From contig OZ038423.1 in assembly GCA_964036155.1 (NCBI GenBank), forward strand, positions 33,681,249 through 33,745,248: a stretch of 64,000 bases of DNA. Reading direction: 5' to 3'. Position 1 is the stretch's first letter, and each line of letters opens with the position of its first letter. Position numbers and translations under genes: made by a program. Source of the stretch: Diploscapter coronatus (taxonomy: Eukaryota; Nematoda; Chromadorea; Rhabditida; Rhabditidae). Below the pieces are notes generated by a model. That model saw only the letters and a list, made by a program, of their open reading frames with translations, did no database searches and was not told the origin of the DNA. This document shows positions 23,947 to 36,172 of the stretch, piece after piece.

Positions 23947-25651
23947 TCAGAATCTGTCTCCTCTGTCGTTCCTCTCGCCCCTCTCGCCACGCATCGTCGG
24001 CGGACTGCGTCTCCTCTCGAAATCATCTCCGTTGTTGCGACGCTGATCACGGCCGAAGCCGGCAAACGGTCTGAGAAAACAGAAATCATAAAAAGGATAA
24101 AAATATTCGTGTGTTCACAAATGTCGAAGAAAAGATTACAGGTGCACGATTCTTTCTTTGAAGTGTACATACAAAACGAATAGTGCATCACCCAGATAAT
24201 CAGTTCTATCATGTCAGATTTGTAGTTAGTTTTGTAAAGCAAGAATCTAGTTTACCTGCGTCCCAGCATAACTCCAGGCATCGAAACGGCAACGTCGATG
24301 TAGTCGCCGATTTCGAATTTGCACTGTTGCAGCTGAAATGGGAAAAGTAATTTTTAGGAGAATGATGTAGTGCGGGATAATAGAATTTTATATTGGAACA
24401 AGTGCTCTCCAATCAGAAATGATTGATCGTCTCTACTTTTTCATCTATAACAGGGCGAGATATTGAAAAAAAAACTATTTTCTGCTTGGAACGTGCCCTT
24501 TCTAGTGCTAAATTCTATTTGAACACGGGGTATGTATAGGAATTTATCATTCAGAGTGAATTGAACAAAAATATGATATTCTGTAAATTCAAAGAATGCT
24601 TACAGTTTTGGAATCGTCCATGCCCCTCTGACCGTTGGTCGTGTTTCCAATTTCTCTGAGCACGTAGCGACCCGATTGTTTATCGGGATACACTGAATCA
24701 GCATGATTAAAACGACTACTAGCAGTTGTTGGTAATAAGATGAGTGCAAAAATACCGACCGACAGCGAAGTCGAACGTGGTGCCACGTCGCCTCGCGTCA
24801 GGATTCACCTCCTTGATCAGACTCGTCAACTCGCGGAGAGAACAGTCCATCCTGCAGATGTCAGTATTTAGTTTTTAAAGAACAGAACGAGTTTTCAAGT
24901 TGGTATAGCGTGAATAGAGAGCGCAAGCAAGTTCACGGGAACTATAATTCGGTATTTTGTGCCCAGGAAGATGTACTCTGGTGTAACTGACTTTCGATAA
25001 GAAAAAATCGAATAAAAAGTGATTTTGAATGAGATAGTCGGCATTTTTCGAACCCCAAAATGACCACGTTTTCGCAAACTTCAAACTACTTGCAGGGAAA
25101 AATTATGGGCTGATTTTAACACAAAACCATTTCATAAGGTTTATCGTTGATCTAGGGGTTGTTTTTCGCTATATTTGGCCTTGGAAGGGTGATTGCTTCT
25201 CATTTTTGGGGTTCCCTAACTACCACTTTTTGCTACATGCCGCGCATCTGCAGAGGTGGAGCTTGTGCTCTCTAAGCGTGAACAGGAAAGTGGACAAAAC
25301 AGTCAAAATCTCAGAATTACAAATTGCATTTTATGGAACAGACGCATTGAATGTATGTCCACAACTTTCCAGAATTCACCTCTGCTAAAAATAAAAAAAA
25401 CTTTCTAAAAATTTCTAAACAAGTTTCCGCAATCCCTTACCAAGTGTACATTTGGAGTTCGTTTGCAGGAACGCCGCTCTTGTTTGTGTAGTCCATCATC
25501 GGATTGTGGCGGCCGTTTGCACAGAAGACGCGCAGCAGCAGAGGGCAGGTCTGAGAATTCGAATCATTTTCGAGGAGTTCAAAGTCCCTACTTTCTCCCT
25601 GTCAACGGGCTTCTCCGTATTGACGGTGACTGCAGAAGTGACCATTGCCAT
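23947..25651 (-). CDS. SAP18: SAP18, Sin3/HDAC and ASAP complex subunit
   Basis: Exons 25651-25592, 25550-25441, 24851-24760, 24692-24604, 24332-24256 and 24070-23947 give 183 residues in phase. The SAP18 ubiquitin-like fold is clear throughout: EKPVDREKTCPLLLRVF, NGRHNPMMDY, ELQMYTW, LRELTSLIKEVNPDARRRG, TTFDFAVVYPD, REIGNTTNGQRGMDDSKT, and FEIGDYIDVAVSMPG. The tail is an RG/RD-rich extension (~40 residues) longer than in human SAP18 (153 residues), suggestive of RNA or SR-protein contacts. SAP18 joins Sin3-histone deacetylase repression and the ASAP/PSAP splicing-linked complexes. A TTTTCAG about 52 bases upstream of the chosen ATG fits a trans-splice site. The upstream frame to 25711 also has a Met, but it lies before that site. 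It is divergent from SAP30, with 298 bp between start codons. Confidence 0.95.
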
Positions 25652-25949
25652 GGCCGCAACACGAACTGCACGGATCGACACGCAAATTACCCGAAAATAC
25701 TGAAAACTCAACGAAAATTAGAAGACAACGAAACACGATCAGCGCTTGAATAAAACAACACTACGCGTAAACGCGGCAGATCTCTTTGACGCTGTCGCTG
25801 CCTTCTGGCACTTTCGTCGATTTTTATTTTTTTCTATTTATTTTCATAGAATTTTCTATTTTATTATTGGACTACCGAAATATTGAAACTATAATATACG
25901 AAATCTACGCTATTTTTATTCAACCAGAAGAATTTTCTAATCCTATGTA
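25652..25949. promoter_or_regulatory. Shared divergent promoter of SAP18 and SAP30
   Basis: 298 bp separate the start codons of two head-to-head genes whose products work in the same corepressor complex. It is AT-rich in the middle (TTTTTATTTTTTTCTATT) with a GC-richer part near 25760-25815. No TATA box or known site can be assigned by eye. Confidence 0.6.
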
Positions 25950-28324
25950 ATGGATGAGAAGAACGAAAAAGCTGAAAAGACCAAGAAGACGGATGAATCC
26001 ACGGCTTCTAAAACAGGAGACGAGCAAATCACAGCTCCATTCGACGACCAAATAGCCGATGATTTCAAGCAATTCGTCAGGACGGTCAGAAGAAGAACTT
26101 GGCAGCAGCTCGTGAAGAGTGCACCGTTTGAATTGCCGCCGAAACGGAAGAAAAGAGTATGATCAGAAATTCTTAAATCTCAAAGATGAATCATTTTAAA
26201 TCGTAATTTAGATTGTCAGAGATAGCGATGGACTTGTCCTACTACCATTCTATGCGCATCTTGGAGTCGACTCTGCAGATGTAAGCGAATCCTGCAGTTT
26301 GTCCTATTTCTTCTGTTACAATTTAGAAATCGACTGCCAGACTCCTGTGCTGCATAACGCAAAAAGCCGATGGTGAATGGTTTCGTTGTCCAAGAAAAGC
26401 ATCTCGTCGATTCTTCACAGAAGCTTTGCAAGATGTAGTTCTGAGGATGAAGCTGCCAATTGCAGTCCATTCAGAAGGAGTAATTTTACATGTTTATGAT
26501 CTGGAAAAGAATTTTGATGATTCAGGCAAGTCATCTTCGAATCTGCCGATATCACGAAAGAATTATCGACCAACTCGAAAAACGGCCTCATGCTGTTCAG
26601 CTCAAACCGCTGTTATTTGATGAATCCGATGTTGAAGTAGGCGAAATAACTTGTAAAAGTTGATGATTTTTGCTTTCCAGAAAAAGGCGAGTGAGTCAGA
26701 AGAGGACGACTCAGATGAGTGGATGAGTGCGTCAAACAGTGATACAGGAAGCTTGAAGAATGAACCGCTCGAAAAATGGGAGTACGAAGATGGAAAGACG
26801 GATAGCACGGACGAAGAAGCAGCTCGACAGGAGGAGTACAGGAAGATCGCAGAAAAGTGGAATGCTGCCAAGGAGAGGAAAATGGAACGACGTTTTGAAT
26901 ATGGCAATGGAGAAGCCAGCTCGGAAGAAGAGAACAACGATGATAAAACAGTGCATTCGAAGTCCATCAGAAAAAGAAAAGTCGGAATATTGAAGAGGAT
27001 CGAGAAGAGACACGACGATAAAAAGCCGGAGGTGCTCGAAATGGAAGAGCCTGAACAGCTCGAAGATGGCGACAAAATCATCGATGAAATCGTCGAAGAG
27101 GAGCTGATCGCTGAAAAAAACGAGGAACAGCAAAAGCCAGCAGATGATCACGAGCAGGTCTTGGAGGAAAGAAGAGTCGAAGTGAAATACGTGAAGAATC
27201 TGGATGAAGCACAAGGGGAATTGATCCATGTCATTTGGCAGAAAAATGGGCAGAAGCATGAAGAGCCTGAAAAGAAGTACAAGATCCGGGTCAAAAGAGA
27301 TGCACAGTTGGAAGATGGAATTTACCGATATGTTCCCAGGTAAGAAAAATCTGCAACTTATCTCTTGAAATTGAAGAAATAGAATTTTAGAAAGTGTGTC
27401 TGAAATAAATATTTGACTTTTCAGAGCACCTGCCATGAAAGAAGAAGCCGCTGAAATGAGAGAAGAGCCTATGGAACATGATGACGAGGAAAACATGCTG
27501 ACCGACGAATTAGAATGCAACGAGTTGCGCTCATTGGCTGCTGAATTCGGACTTGTGTTGGAAAAGGCCGAACCGGAGATGTTCGACGAGTATCCTCCTG
27601 ATTTGTATGAAATACGGGGAGCTGAAGAAGAGGACAGCGAAAGTGAGGAGGAGGATGAAATCAGCAGCGACTCAGATGAAGACTCAGGTAACATATCTTT
27701 TTCAGCAATCTAGTAATCAATCTCAGAACCTGTTTCTTGAATTAAAAAAAAACGCTAAATATTATCAAAGTGGGAAAAGGATATCAAATAGGAGATTTAC
27801 TAGGGGTTAGGAGAAAATTAGGCGAACTATCCTCATTAGACATATTATCTCATTAAAGGTGTGGAACAAAAACTACGTATGAGTGTGCCTTTTTAATCTC
27901 GAACAACCTTTCTCTTCCCGTATTTATTAGCATCAACATGTTCTTTAAATATGCTGATTTGAATCGAATGAGTTGCATTTTAGATGCGGACCAAGAAGAT
28001 AGTCCATCAAAGCGAAAGAAGAGGAAGCTGCAAATCGCTGGACTGCTAGAAGAAGAACCTAACCAAAAGAAGAAAATCAAGACTCAGGATCTGCTGTCAA
28101 ATTTATCTGCTGCAAGTTTGCGAAGATATCGCAGATACTTTGGAATCAAGATGAGATCCACAGCCACTAAAGGCGAAGTAAGCACATATTTTTGTTTTGA
28201 CCGATCAATTGTTCAAATTTAGATGCTGAGTGGCGGTTTATGTAGTCATTTCGATTCACTACCCAATTCTCGCCATACCATACCTCAATTCATTCACATT
28301 AACCGAAGCGAAAACCAGGATTAG
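25950..28324 (+). CDS. SAP30: SAP30, Sin3/HDAC complex subunit with acidic insert
   Basis: Exons 25950-26156, 26212-26280, 26327-26479, 26526-26636, 26681-27339, 27425-27687, 27984-28177 and 28223-28324 give 585 residues in phase. Two SAP30 hallmarks bracket the protein. Near residues 100-153 is the SAP30 zinc finger, with Cys-Cys in RLLCCITQ, Cys in FRCP, then HLRICRYHERIIDQ supplying the last Cys and His. At 530-585 is the Sin3-binding domain: SLRRYRRYFGIKMRS, TKGEML, CSHFDSLP. Between them lie roughly 360 residues rich in Glu, Asp and Lys, absent from vertebrate SAP30 (about 220 residues), with bipartite basic stretches such as KRKKRK near the end. The N-terminal ~90 residues (FELPPKRKKR; LVLLPFYAHLGVDSAD) have no match I can name. 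The function expected is bridging Sin3 to deacetylase and DNA or nucleosome contacts. Confidence 0.85.
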
Positions 28325-28803
28325 AATATAATGCCAAAGCATTTCAATGCTACCTTGCTATATTATTGCCTCAGGAAAACCAAATATGACTTTACATAGT
28401 AATACCTCGTCAATTCTCTACCCATATGTATAGCACGATTATTCTTAGATATTTTCTATCCACTTCTTCGCGTTTCCTTGTCTTTTCCTTGACAACAATG
28501 ATGCACATTAATAAAGCATTGTACGGTCGTAAAAGTGAATTTCAAAGCTCAGAAACGATTTTTTATTCATAACGTTTCGTTGTATGTGTTTTTGTTTTCT
28601 GTCACTCACTCTCGATGAGGTGCACATGCATATCGACGTTTTGCACCCTTTCTAGTCAATTTGTACGAAGCAAGTCCGGATTCTCTTTGTCTGTCACTTT
28701 GTAGTCTCTTCGATTTGACATATATTTCCTTGCCATTCAACATTACCTTTACTCATCCACTTATCGAATCGATTTGGACTGCATCCGTCACATAAACAAG
28801 GAT
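28325..28803. other. Spacer, no gene seen
   Basis: 479 bp between SAP30 and the secreted orphan, pyrimidine-rich on the plus strand toward the next start codon (TTTTCTATCCACTTCTTCGC near 28450). No operon-type close spacing. Confidence 0.45.
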
Positions 28804-29973
28804 ATGCTACTAGTTTGTAGTCTGCTAAACATTTGCATAATTTCCTACTTCGTTTCGTCGGCTAACTGTCAAGAGGATATTCTCCCACCGCCAGGTAAAT
28901 AATTCATAAATTTTTAGAAAATTTAGAATCTGCCATATGTCTGATTCTTCGTTATTCTCGAAGACTGATCAACTGAGACAAAGAATGATACTCGAATTTT
29001 ATGTACAGAAAGTTTAGCACGACATTTTCCAGCCAAATTTCCATTTCAGAAATTCAAGTAATGATTTCAAATACAATTCCAGCATTAATCAATATACATT
29101 TTGAAAAATAAGCCAAATTGTGCATCATTCATTCTGTATCAATTGATCAATCTATGATAATATGGAGCAAACTTGTCGTTTCTCCAATTCAGATCCTGCG
29201 ATTTATGGGAAAGAAGATTTGGATAATTCGAAATCGAATGAAAATGATAATTCTGGGAATAAACCTAAAGGAGCAGTTGGATATCTGTCAACAGAACGAC
29301 GATGGCAACTCAAGGCAATCATTGATGTAAGTTTTATTTAATTTATTTTTTTACTTCTTTTTTGCCACGAAGATTAATCCAGTTCTAATTGATTTCAAGC
29401 ATGATCAACAGGGATATGCTAACTCAATTCGCTGCGAGTCAGATCAAGGGAGTGTTTTCGCAAGACGAAAAATAATATACAGGGAGTAGGTGGCAAGAGC
29501 GAAATCATAACTCATAGTTCTGGTATTACGTGCAGGGAAAATTTCCGATAGTTTTTGGCTAAAAATACAAAATTTGAAAGAAATATTTGGGGGCTAGGTC
29601 GCATAATATCTCTGATGAGATAGTCTTCCCTGTGTCTGCTACGAATTCGATTTAAGTTAGAGCTCCAAAAATGTCAAGATCCGTACATTTCTGATGATCA
29701 TAAGAATGTTATTTTCATTTTTAAAAATCATTTTCTCGATGCTCATAGCATTTTCTAGGACTATAAAATGTCGCCCAGAACGGGAGCTACAAGAGAACGA
29801 ATATTGTCGATGGCACGGCAATGGTACAGTTCATTATCGACTTCAGAAAAGGTAGTCAATTTTCTAGGAACTCTAAAAATATTTCTGACTTGTAGACTCA
29901 TTCAAGCAGAACATTAGATTTTCTATCGAAGATGTTGAACACAAGTCCAGACGATATAAAGGATGGATCATGA
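28804..29973 (+). CDS. Small secreted protein of unknown family
   Basis: Exons 28804-28894, 29193-29326, 29759-29851 and 29896-29973 give 131 residues in phase. A signal peptide (LLVCSLLNICIISYFVSS) ends near ANCQ. The mature part starts QEDILPPP, passes an Asn/Ser/Lys-rich stretch (SKSNENDNSGNKPKG) and then a probably helical region (STERRWQLKAIID, ATRERILSMARQWYSSL, RTLDFLSKMLN). No dibasic-bounded repeats point to neuropeptides, and Cys are absent after the signal. It has the general look of small nematode secreted helical proteins, but I do not recognise it. The third intron boundary was chosen because it joins IID to DYK in phase; a different exon near 29400 is possible. Confidence 0.6.
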
Positions 29974-32900
29974 TTTTCATGTTGTCGTTTATCGTTTGTA
30001 CATATTTGTGCTAGATTTGCTTTGTTTAACTTGATGAAATTAATGGGTCATAATAAATGCCAGAGGAATCTTCGCACAATAAGTTTAATGGACAACTTTC
30101 TTTATAATGTTCGTGAACCGAGCATGAGCAAATATTTTCTGTTCATTATTTTTGGACGAGTCGGTCAGACAGAAGTTAGAAAGTATATGTAGAAATTTTG
30201 GGCAGACGATTTTTCGTTTTGGTGCCTCAAATATCATTAAATTTTCAACGCCCATCATTCATTGTTTGTTTTGTAGGTCGTGTACTTATTTATACTTCGA
30301 ATCAAATAGCTTCGACTAATTTAGAAATTAATTGCTGAATAGATAAACTATTCCAATTTCTATGCTTTCATGCTATTTTATTCTTGTCTTGATCTTCTAT
30401 TTCTACGTAAATCACGTAATCCAACTATCCATTTCTGCTTCCCAGATCCATTGCTGATCAGATTTGTGTCGACCAACTCACTCGCTTTCTTCCTTTCTTG
30501 TCTATTTAGAGATTCCGAAATCTAATCCGAATTGGAGATAGCAAAAATCAAAGCGTGCATTCCATCAATTTTTCTTATTTTTGAACCTGAATGATCGTCG
30601 AATTCAGAAAATCATCCCATTTCAGTATCCTTCTTCACTGCAATAATCACTCTTCATTCGAAATTGGTTGATACAAATTGTGCAGATCATATAGCTTTCC
30701 AATAGTGAAAAACGTCGTGTGGTTTATAGAAGCTATGGCTGTGCTGTCAGATCAGTCTTAAGAAAGGTGAAATTTTAAAATTGGAGAAATATTTCAAGAT
30801 TTTCAGTGATTGATTTTTTTTCTCACTCATGTCTGAAAACTGAAATCTTGCGATAAGAAGACTGGAACCTATTGATCACCTTGTTCGCGTGTCCACATAA
30901 AAATATCTTGGTAATTTCATTTCATTCGACAGTCCCTCCATTTTGCATCCCCCTCTCCTATTCGCAATTCAGCATCGATGCTCAAATTGGCAGCTCATTT
31001 CAGTCGACTTTCAACATTCGCTGTGTCCACATTTTCTCTCCATTGCCTTGTTTGGTCAGCTGTTTGTGTCCCTTTTCTTCCTTTCCTCCTTTCGATTTCA
31101 AATTCGCCTGCTTTCAATTTTGGCTGTCTCAATTTTCATCGGATTTCCATCGACTCTCTGCTACTTTCACTTTAGCCGATCTATCAGTTTGTCATGCAAT
31201 TTGGAGATCACTTGGTCGGAGTCTAGAATGCTTTCGAATTTCAATTTCTAAAAATCCTGAATTGGAATCAAGTTTCCAAATATGCCTGATCGGGGAGTCC
31301 TTATGGTCAAAGATAAACAATTTACGCAACTGAAAGCGTCACCATTCAATGCAACAGAAATAGATCCAATTGTGAGATTTTCTTATTGCAGTTCTAATTT
31401 TCTCTCCACGAATTAACGCTTCTTCAATGATATCTTGGAAATCTAGAGCTAGACGTAGAAAATATAGACGTTTCAATTAAAAAACTCGTTATACATCGCT
31501 AGGCATAATTTTATGCGACGTCACGAATATTTGACCTATTTCTAAACTTTTGCAAATTAATTATGGTTCCTACCATTTTTGAAACTTGCAGGGAAGGAAA
31601 GTTTACACAAAATCGATAATCTTTCGGTACGAATAGAAAAATCTCTAACCAATCCAATTTATTGTAGGACTAAAATACATCATTCTTGTCCAAACTTCTT
31701 CCTTTTCTGCACCACAATCGAATAAGCACACAACAATTCAGAGTGAGGGTGTTTTGTTGTTTTAGGTAAGAATTGAATTATTCATTCACCTATTTCGCTC
31801 ATCCTAAATTCTCGAATTTCGAACCTCTTCCTTTCCAGCTTTATCTTCTCCAATTTATGAACTACGAATTGAGTGTTTCTTGGAATCCATGCATTTGAAC
31901 TTGAGATTTCTCATTTGCAAGGTTTTTTTTTCATAAACTCCCCCATTTAGTCTCGCTAAATTGCGAAATTTAATGAAAATTTTGGTGAACGCCTGCAAAA
32001 TTAAGAACGAAATCTTTCAATCCTTCCAACAATTTCAAATCTCAATTCCTCAACCAATGATAAGTAACTGAATCAAAGATAAGACACAACGCTGAATCTG
32101 ATACATATGAACTATTCGCGTTCCATGTCCGACTTTTCAAATCTTTATTCCATCCATTCTCTCATAAAAATCACGATAAATATTGATAAATCAACCCAAA
32201 GTCCAAATTTATGAATGGTATCGTTAAAGCTTTGATAATTTTCCCAAGATGATGTTAGTTTCTTTGTCTTTTGCTCTTTTCAATTTTTCAAAGAGATTGA
32301 TGCTGGGCTTATGGCAGTTTGCTTGTCATTCTGTGGCTCATTGCGTGTGGATTTGAACACTCTCGAAGATTTATTACTTTCCTTTCTCGTGTACTTATCA
32401 CTTTATTTGCAATTTTCTGAGATTTTTATATTTTAGCTACTTTTTAGCAGGTTGTACACTTATGCCCAACATTACTTTGATTTTTGCCAATTTCAGTAAT
32501 TTCAAAGTTATGAAATAACTTTCGAAAAACGTCGCTTTCTTCTAATTACTGTGCAATTTCTTATATCTCTGCTGTTTTTGCTTCAGCGCCCTAGTCTTCA
32601 ATTGAATGTATTATTAGTAGCCCTTGCGAGTTATTTTCATCGTCTTCATTATTAGCCAGCTATTCTTTGCTTCTGCACGAACAGTTGGCCATGCGATGCC
32701 CCACCCTCACTTTGAGCAGTTTATCTGCGTGAGAAAATATATCTGCTTCCTTTATTTGGATTTGTCTGGATCCTTCCGAATCTCATGGATATCCTCTTTA
32801 TTATTAGTTTATACAATTAGCCCGTCAATTCTCATATTTAGACTATTAGTTAGTAGTGAATACGGAAAAAGCTTAGATATGTCCTACTACCCAACTAATT

Positions 32901-35900
32901 TGCATGAGGGGTGCTTTTAGCAACCAGCAACTAATAGGCACATTTCTGAACTGACTTTTTCGTATTTTACTCATTACTCATCGCATAGACAAATGTATAG
33001 GGATCGAATTTCAACCGTCGAATTCCCGTTCTTGCCAATTGACTTTCAAAATTTTACAACAACTCTTCAAAATCGCACATTTCTGATGGGAACATACGAA
33101 TTCGTCAAAATTCACTATGCTGAAGATTCTTGACGTTCACAAATGAGTGAGAAACGTCAATTTGACGTGAAAAGTATACTATGCAACAAAATAAATAGAT
33201 CTGATTCAATATTATGCTGGTGGAGTGATTTAAAAAAAAATTATCCATCTTCCGTACCAATTTTTGAAGTCTTATCAAAATAATCATCATCAGCTTGCCA
33301 TAATACACCTGCCTTCACTTTCGTTCGTAATAATGCTTCATCTTCCTTTACTTTGTCAGTATACTCCAATTGTTTCACGCCGCATTTTCACTGCATCCTT
33401 TGTTCATTTTCCGAACCTCTTTTTATTCTTTTCATCCTTCTTCCTGCAAATCCAAGCTTCGTTCTCTATGCATTCCACTCTCAAATTCAACTTTATGCTT
33501 TTGTTTTGACTCCTGATTCTTCGCGGCATTCTTCTGCAGTCATCTCTTCATTCTCTTACTCCCCTGCTATCTGCTACTCTTTCAAAAGTTAGCCTTACAA
33601 TTTGAGCTTGTTTATCAGCAATTGTTACAACAAGAAGCAAGAAGCATAGCTTAGCATAGATAACTTGCAGTTAATGATAGATTATACCGTTTTTTTTCTC
33701 GAATTTGTATACCAACAACAAGTCCATTTTAGTGGAATTTTACGTCTCAGAAATAATCGTGTGTAGTGTCATTACTCTTGATCAGAATAATCTTCCAAAT
33801 AGAAATCTACTTATTTGTTTATCAGTGGGATGCTGCATTTATTCATTAGACGTTTCATCATAGTAAGTCATGATTTCTTTCGGTATATTTGGCATTTTTA
33901 TTCGGCATAATCATTCATGCTTATGTCATAAGTTGTTTTATTTTTGACTTCTGAATTGCGATTTCTTGCATCATCAGCTTCAAAAGCACATGTGCATCCT
34001 CATCCTCCCTCACTCTTTTGTATAGTTTGCTCCTCATTTTCATGTTCCTTTCACCTCTTTCAGCATCATATCTTGTTGTCGCCCCACTACATATTTTTCC
34101 TGCCTTTCGTTTCGCTTTTTTCTTCGCATTTCCTTCCGAACTTCGTCTTATTCACCCTATTTTAGCACATTTCTCGTGCAGTTATTGAGTCTTCTAGCTA
34201 TTTGGCAATTACGTGTTGCATGTTTTCGTATCATCGTTCTTTTTCTGACAAGATGAGGAAAAATGCTCGTACTTTTGGGTAGTTCATAAGGTACGACATT
34301 TGTTTGTGAAAAATGGAGTTTCACTCACATGAAAATTTTCAATCTTGCATCTACTGAAATATGCTCAGCACTGATAAGCGACTATCAACTTTTTAATTGT
34401 TTGGTCACATTACTTATCACTTTGAGATCAAATACTTCATAGTCTAGAAGAATTTGATCAAATGTCCGAGGAATTCATCTTGAATTTACGAATTATGTCG
34501 AATATCATTTTTCCCATTCTAAAAGCGCAATCTGGCTCGAATAATATTTATTCAGAAAGTCGAAAAAATGCTTCTCTCAAGTGTTTTTACTCTGGATGTG
34601 CTTGATTAAATGGGCGTCACAAGCCTGTGGCATATCGCTTTCATCTCTCGCCAAGCTCCCTCCTGTCGGTGTTCGTTGTTTGTTTCCACTCCGATTGTTT
34701 ACTCGCTCATCTTCTCTGCTTTCCTTCGTTTCTGTGTCTTTATCCCTTGAGGCAGCAGCCAAATTTCTTGCCATTCCTTATCACACCTTCTTCACTATTC
34801 CCTCTACAGCTTCATAAAATACTCCAAGAGGGCGCGTTTTTGTCGCTGATCTGCAGATGTGAGCAAATGAAGAGTGTTCGAAGAAAAATGCAAAGACGAT
34901 CAAATGTCGAAATCTCTTCTTCAGTGTGACATTACTTATCATCGCACTGCTACATTTTTATCGTCATTTATTTTCCTCTGACAATTATCACGGAAAATGA
35001 TAATCAGGAAAAAGGTTTGAGTTTTTAATGCCATAACGACTCATTCAATCAGAAAATTTCTAACGTTGGAAGTTCGGAAATGTTTTGCATTCGCTTTTCA
35101 TGGAAACTCGAATCTTTGAAGTTCAACTTTCGAACCACATGAAATCCCGTCTATTTTCATAATTTCGTGAAAGAACATTGAATTTCATGCTAATTTGAAC
35201 TTCCGAATTTTCTCCTGCAAATGAGGATGCGAAGGAAAAGAGGAAGGGCAAAAGCTAAATTACCAAATTTAAAGCAAATATTGAAAGGGAATCAGGAAGA
35301 TTCAACATAGAAAATAAGGTCGAAGTGAAGAGGAAATGTTGGAGATCTCTTTAGTGAAATTGCTTTAGACATGGCCCTGACTTTTTGACATTTCATTTGC
35401 TTTGACATGGATGTGCAAACATGCACCTTATTCTGATATTCCTCCTTTTTCAATCCAAAAACCATCTCTAACCGAATTAAGTTTCGTTTTTATACTCCTT
35501 TCTAGTCGCTAGCCGATTAGCGATCAGTAGGTTCGATATGTTCAGCTTTTCACTTATCAGTTCTAGCGATTCCGGCGATTATTATCAATTTTTAAATGGC
35601 GACCAGACCAGATTAGGAACTCGAAGACACTGACGCAAAATTGCCACATCTCGGTAGAATTATTGCGTACTTTGCGAGATAATTTCAACTTTTCGATAAA
35701 AATAGGCACTTGTGCAGACTTGATAGATAGCGGTAAATAAGCATGTCTGCGTGTCAGATAGAGTTCTCGAACTTTGAAATTCATATCAGCGACTATATTG
35801 CATCTTTATCACTATAGTCCCTCTATATAGCAGACTGATTTTGCTTCTAATTCCATATTTCCGTTATGATTGGCATTCGTGTAATCGTGAAAGTCTTTCT

Positions 35901-36172
35901 CTAATCTGTTCCTTCAAGAGCGAAATTGGTATTTTTCGAGAATATTTGTTGTTCATTTCTTGTCTATTTTGCATATTTTACGTGAAAAATCGTTATTTTT
36001 CTCTTCGAATCCAGACATTTTCTTCGAATTTTAGTTGGTTTTATTGGCCGTAGTACTACGCAGTGCTGTGTTTATATTGACCGATAGCCCCTGTGTCGTT
36101 TCAACATCTGGACATTTCAACCACTTCCTCATCCAATAGCTTCGCCTCTGACAAAACTCATCTTCAAGACAA
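29974..36172. other. 6.2-kb gene-poor region upstream of the GPCR
   Basis: No spliced gene or family match is visible on either strand. Much of it (30.9-31.2, 33.3-34.2, 34.6-34.8 kb) is pyrimidine-rich on the plus strand, which produces long open but repetitive Phe/Ser/Leu/Cys frames such as 30872-31333. It probably holds 5' untranslated exons, long introns or enhancers of the downstream receptor gene. Confidence 0.5.

Noticed and set aside
26732..27694. 320-codon open frame on the minus strand
   Set aside because: It is the antisense shadow of the acidic SAP30 exons; Ser/Phe/Leu-rich composition mirrors GAA/GAT-rich coding on the plus strand.
28804..28894. The signal-peptide exon as part of SAP30
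   Set aside because: SAP30 already closes with a stop at 28322-28324 after a good Sin3-binding domain, and the signal peptide opens its own in-phase four-exon gene.
30872..31333. 153-codon plus-strand frame upstream of the GPCR
   Set aside because: Phe/Ser/Cys-rich translation of a pyrimidine-rich tract, open in three overlapping registers, with no splice or family support.
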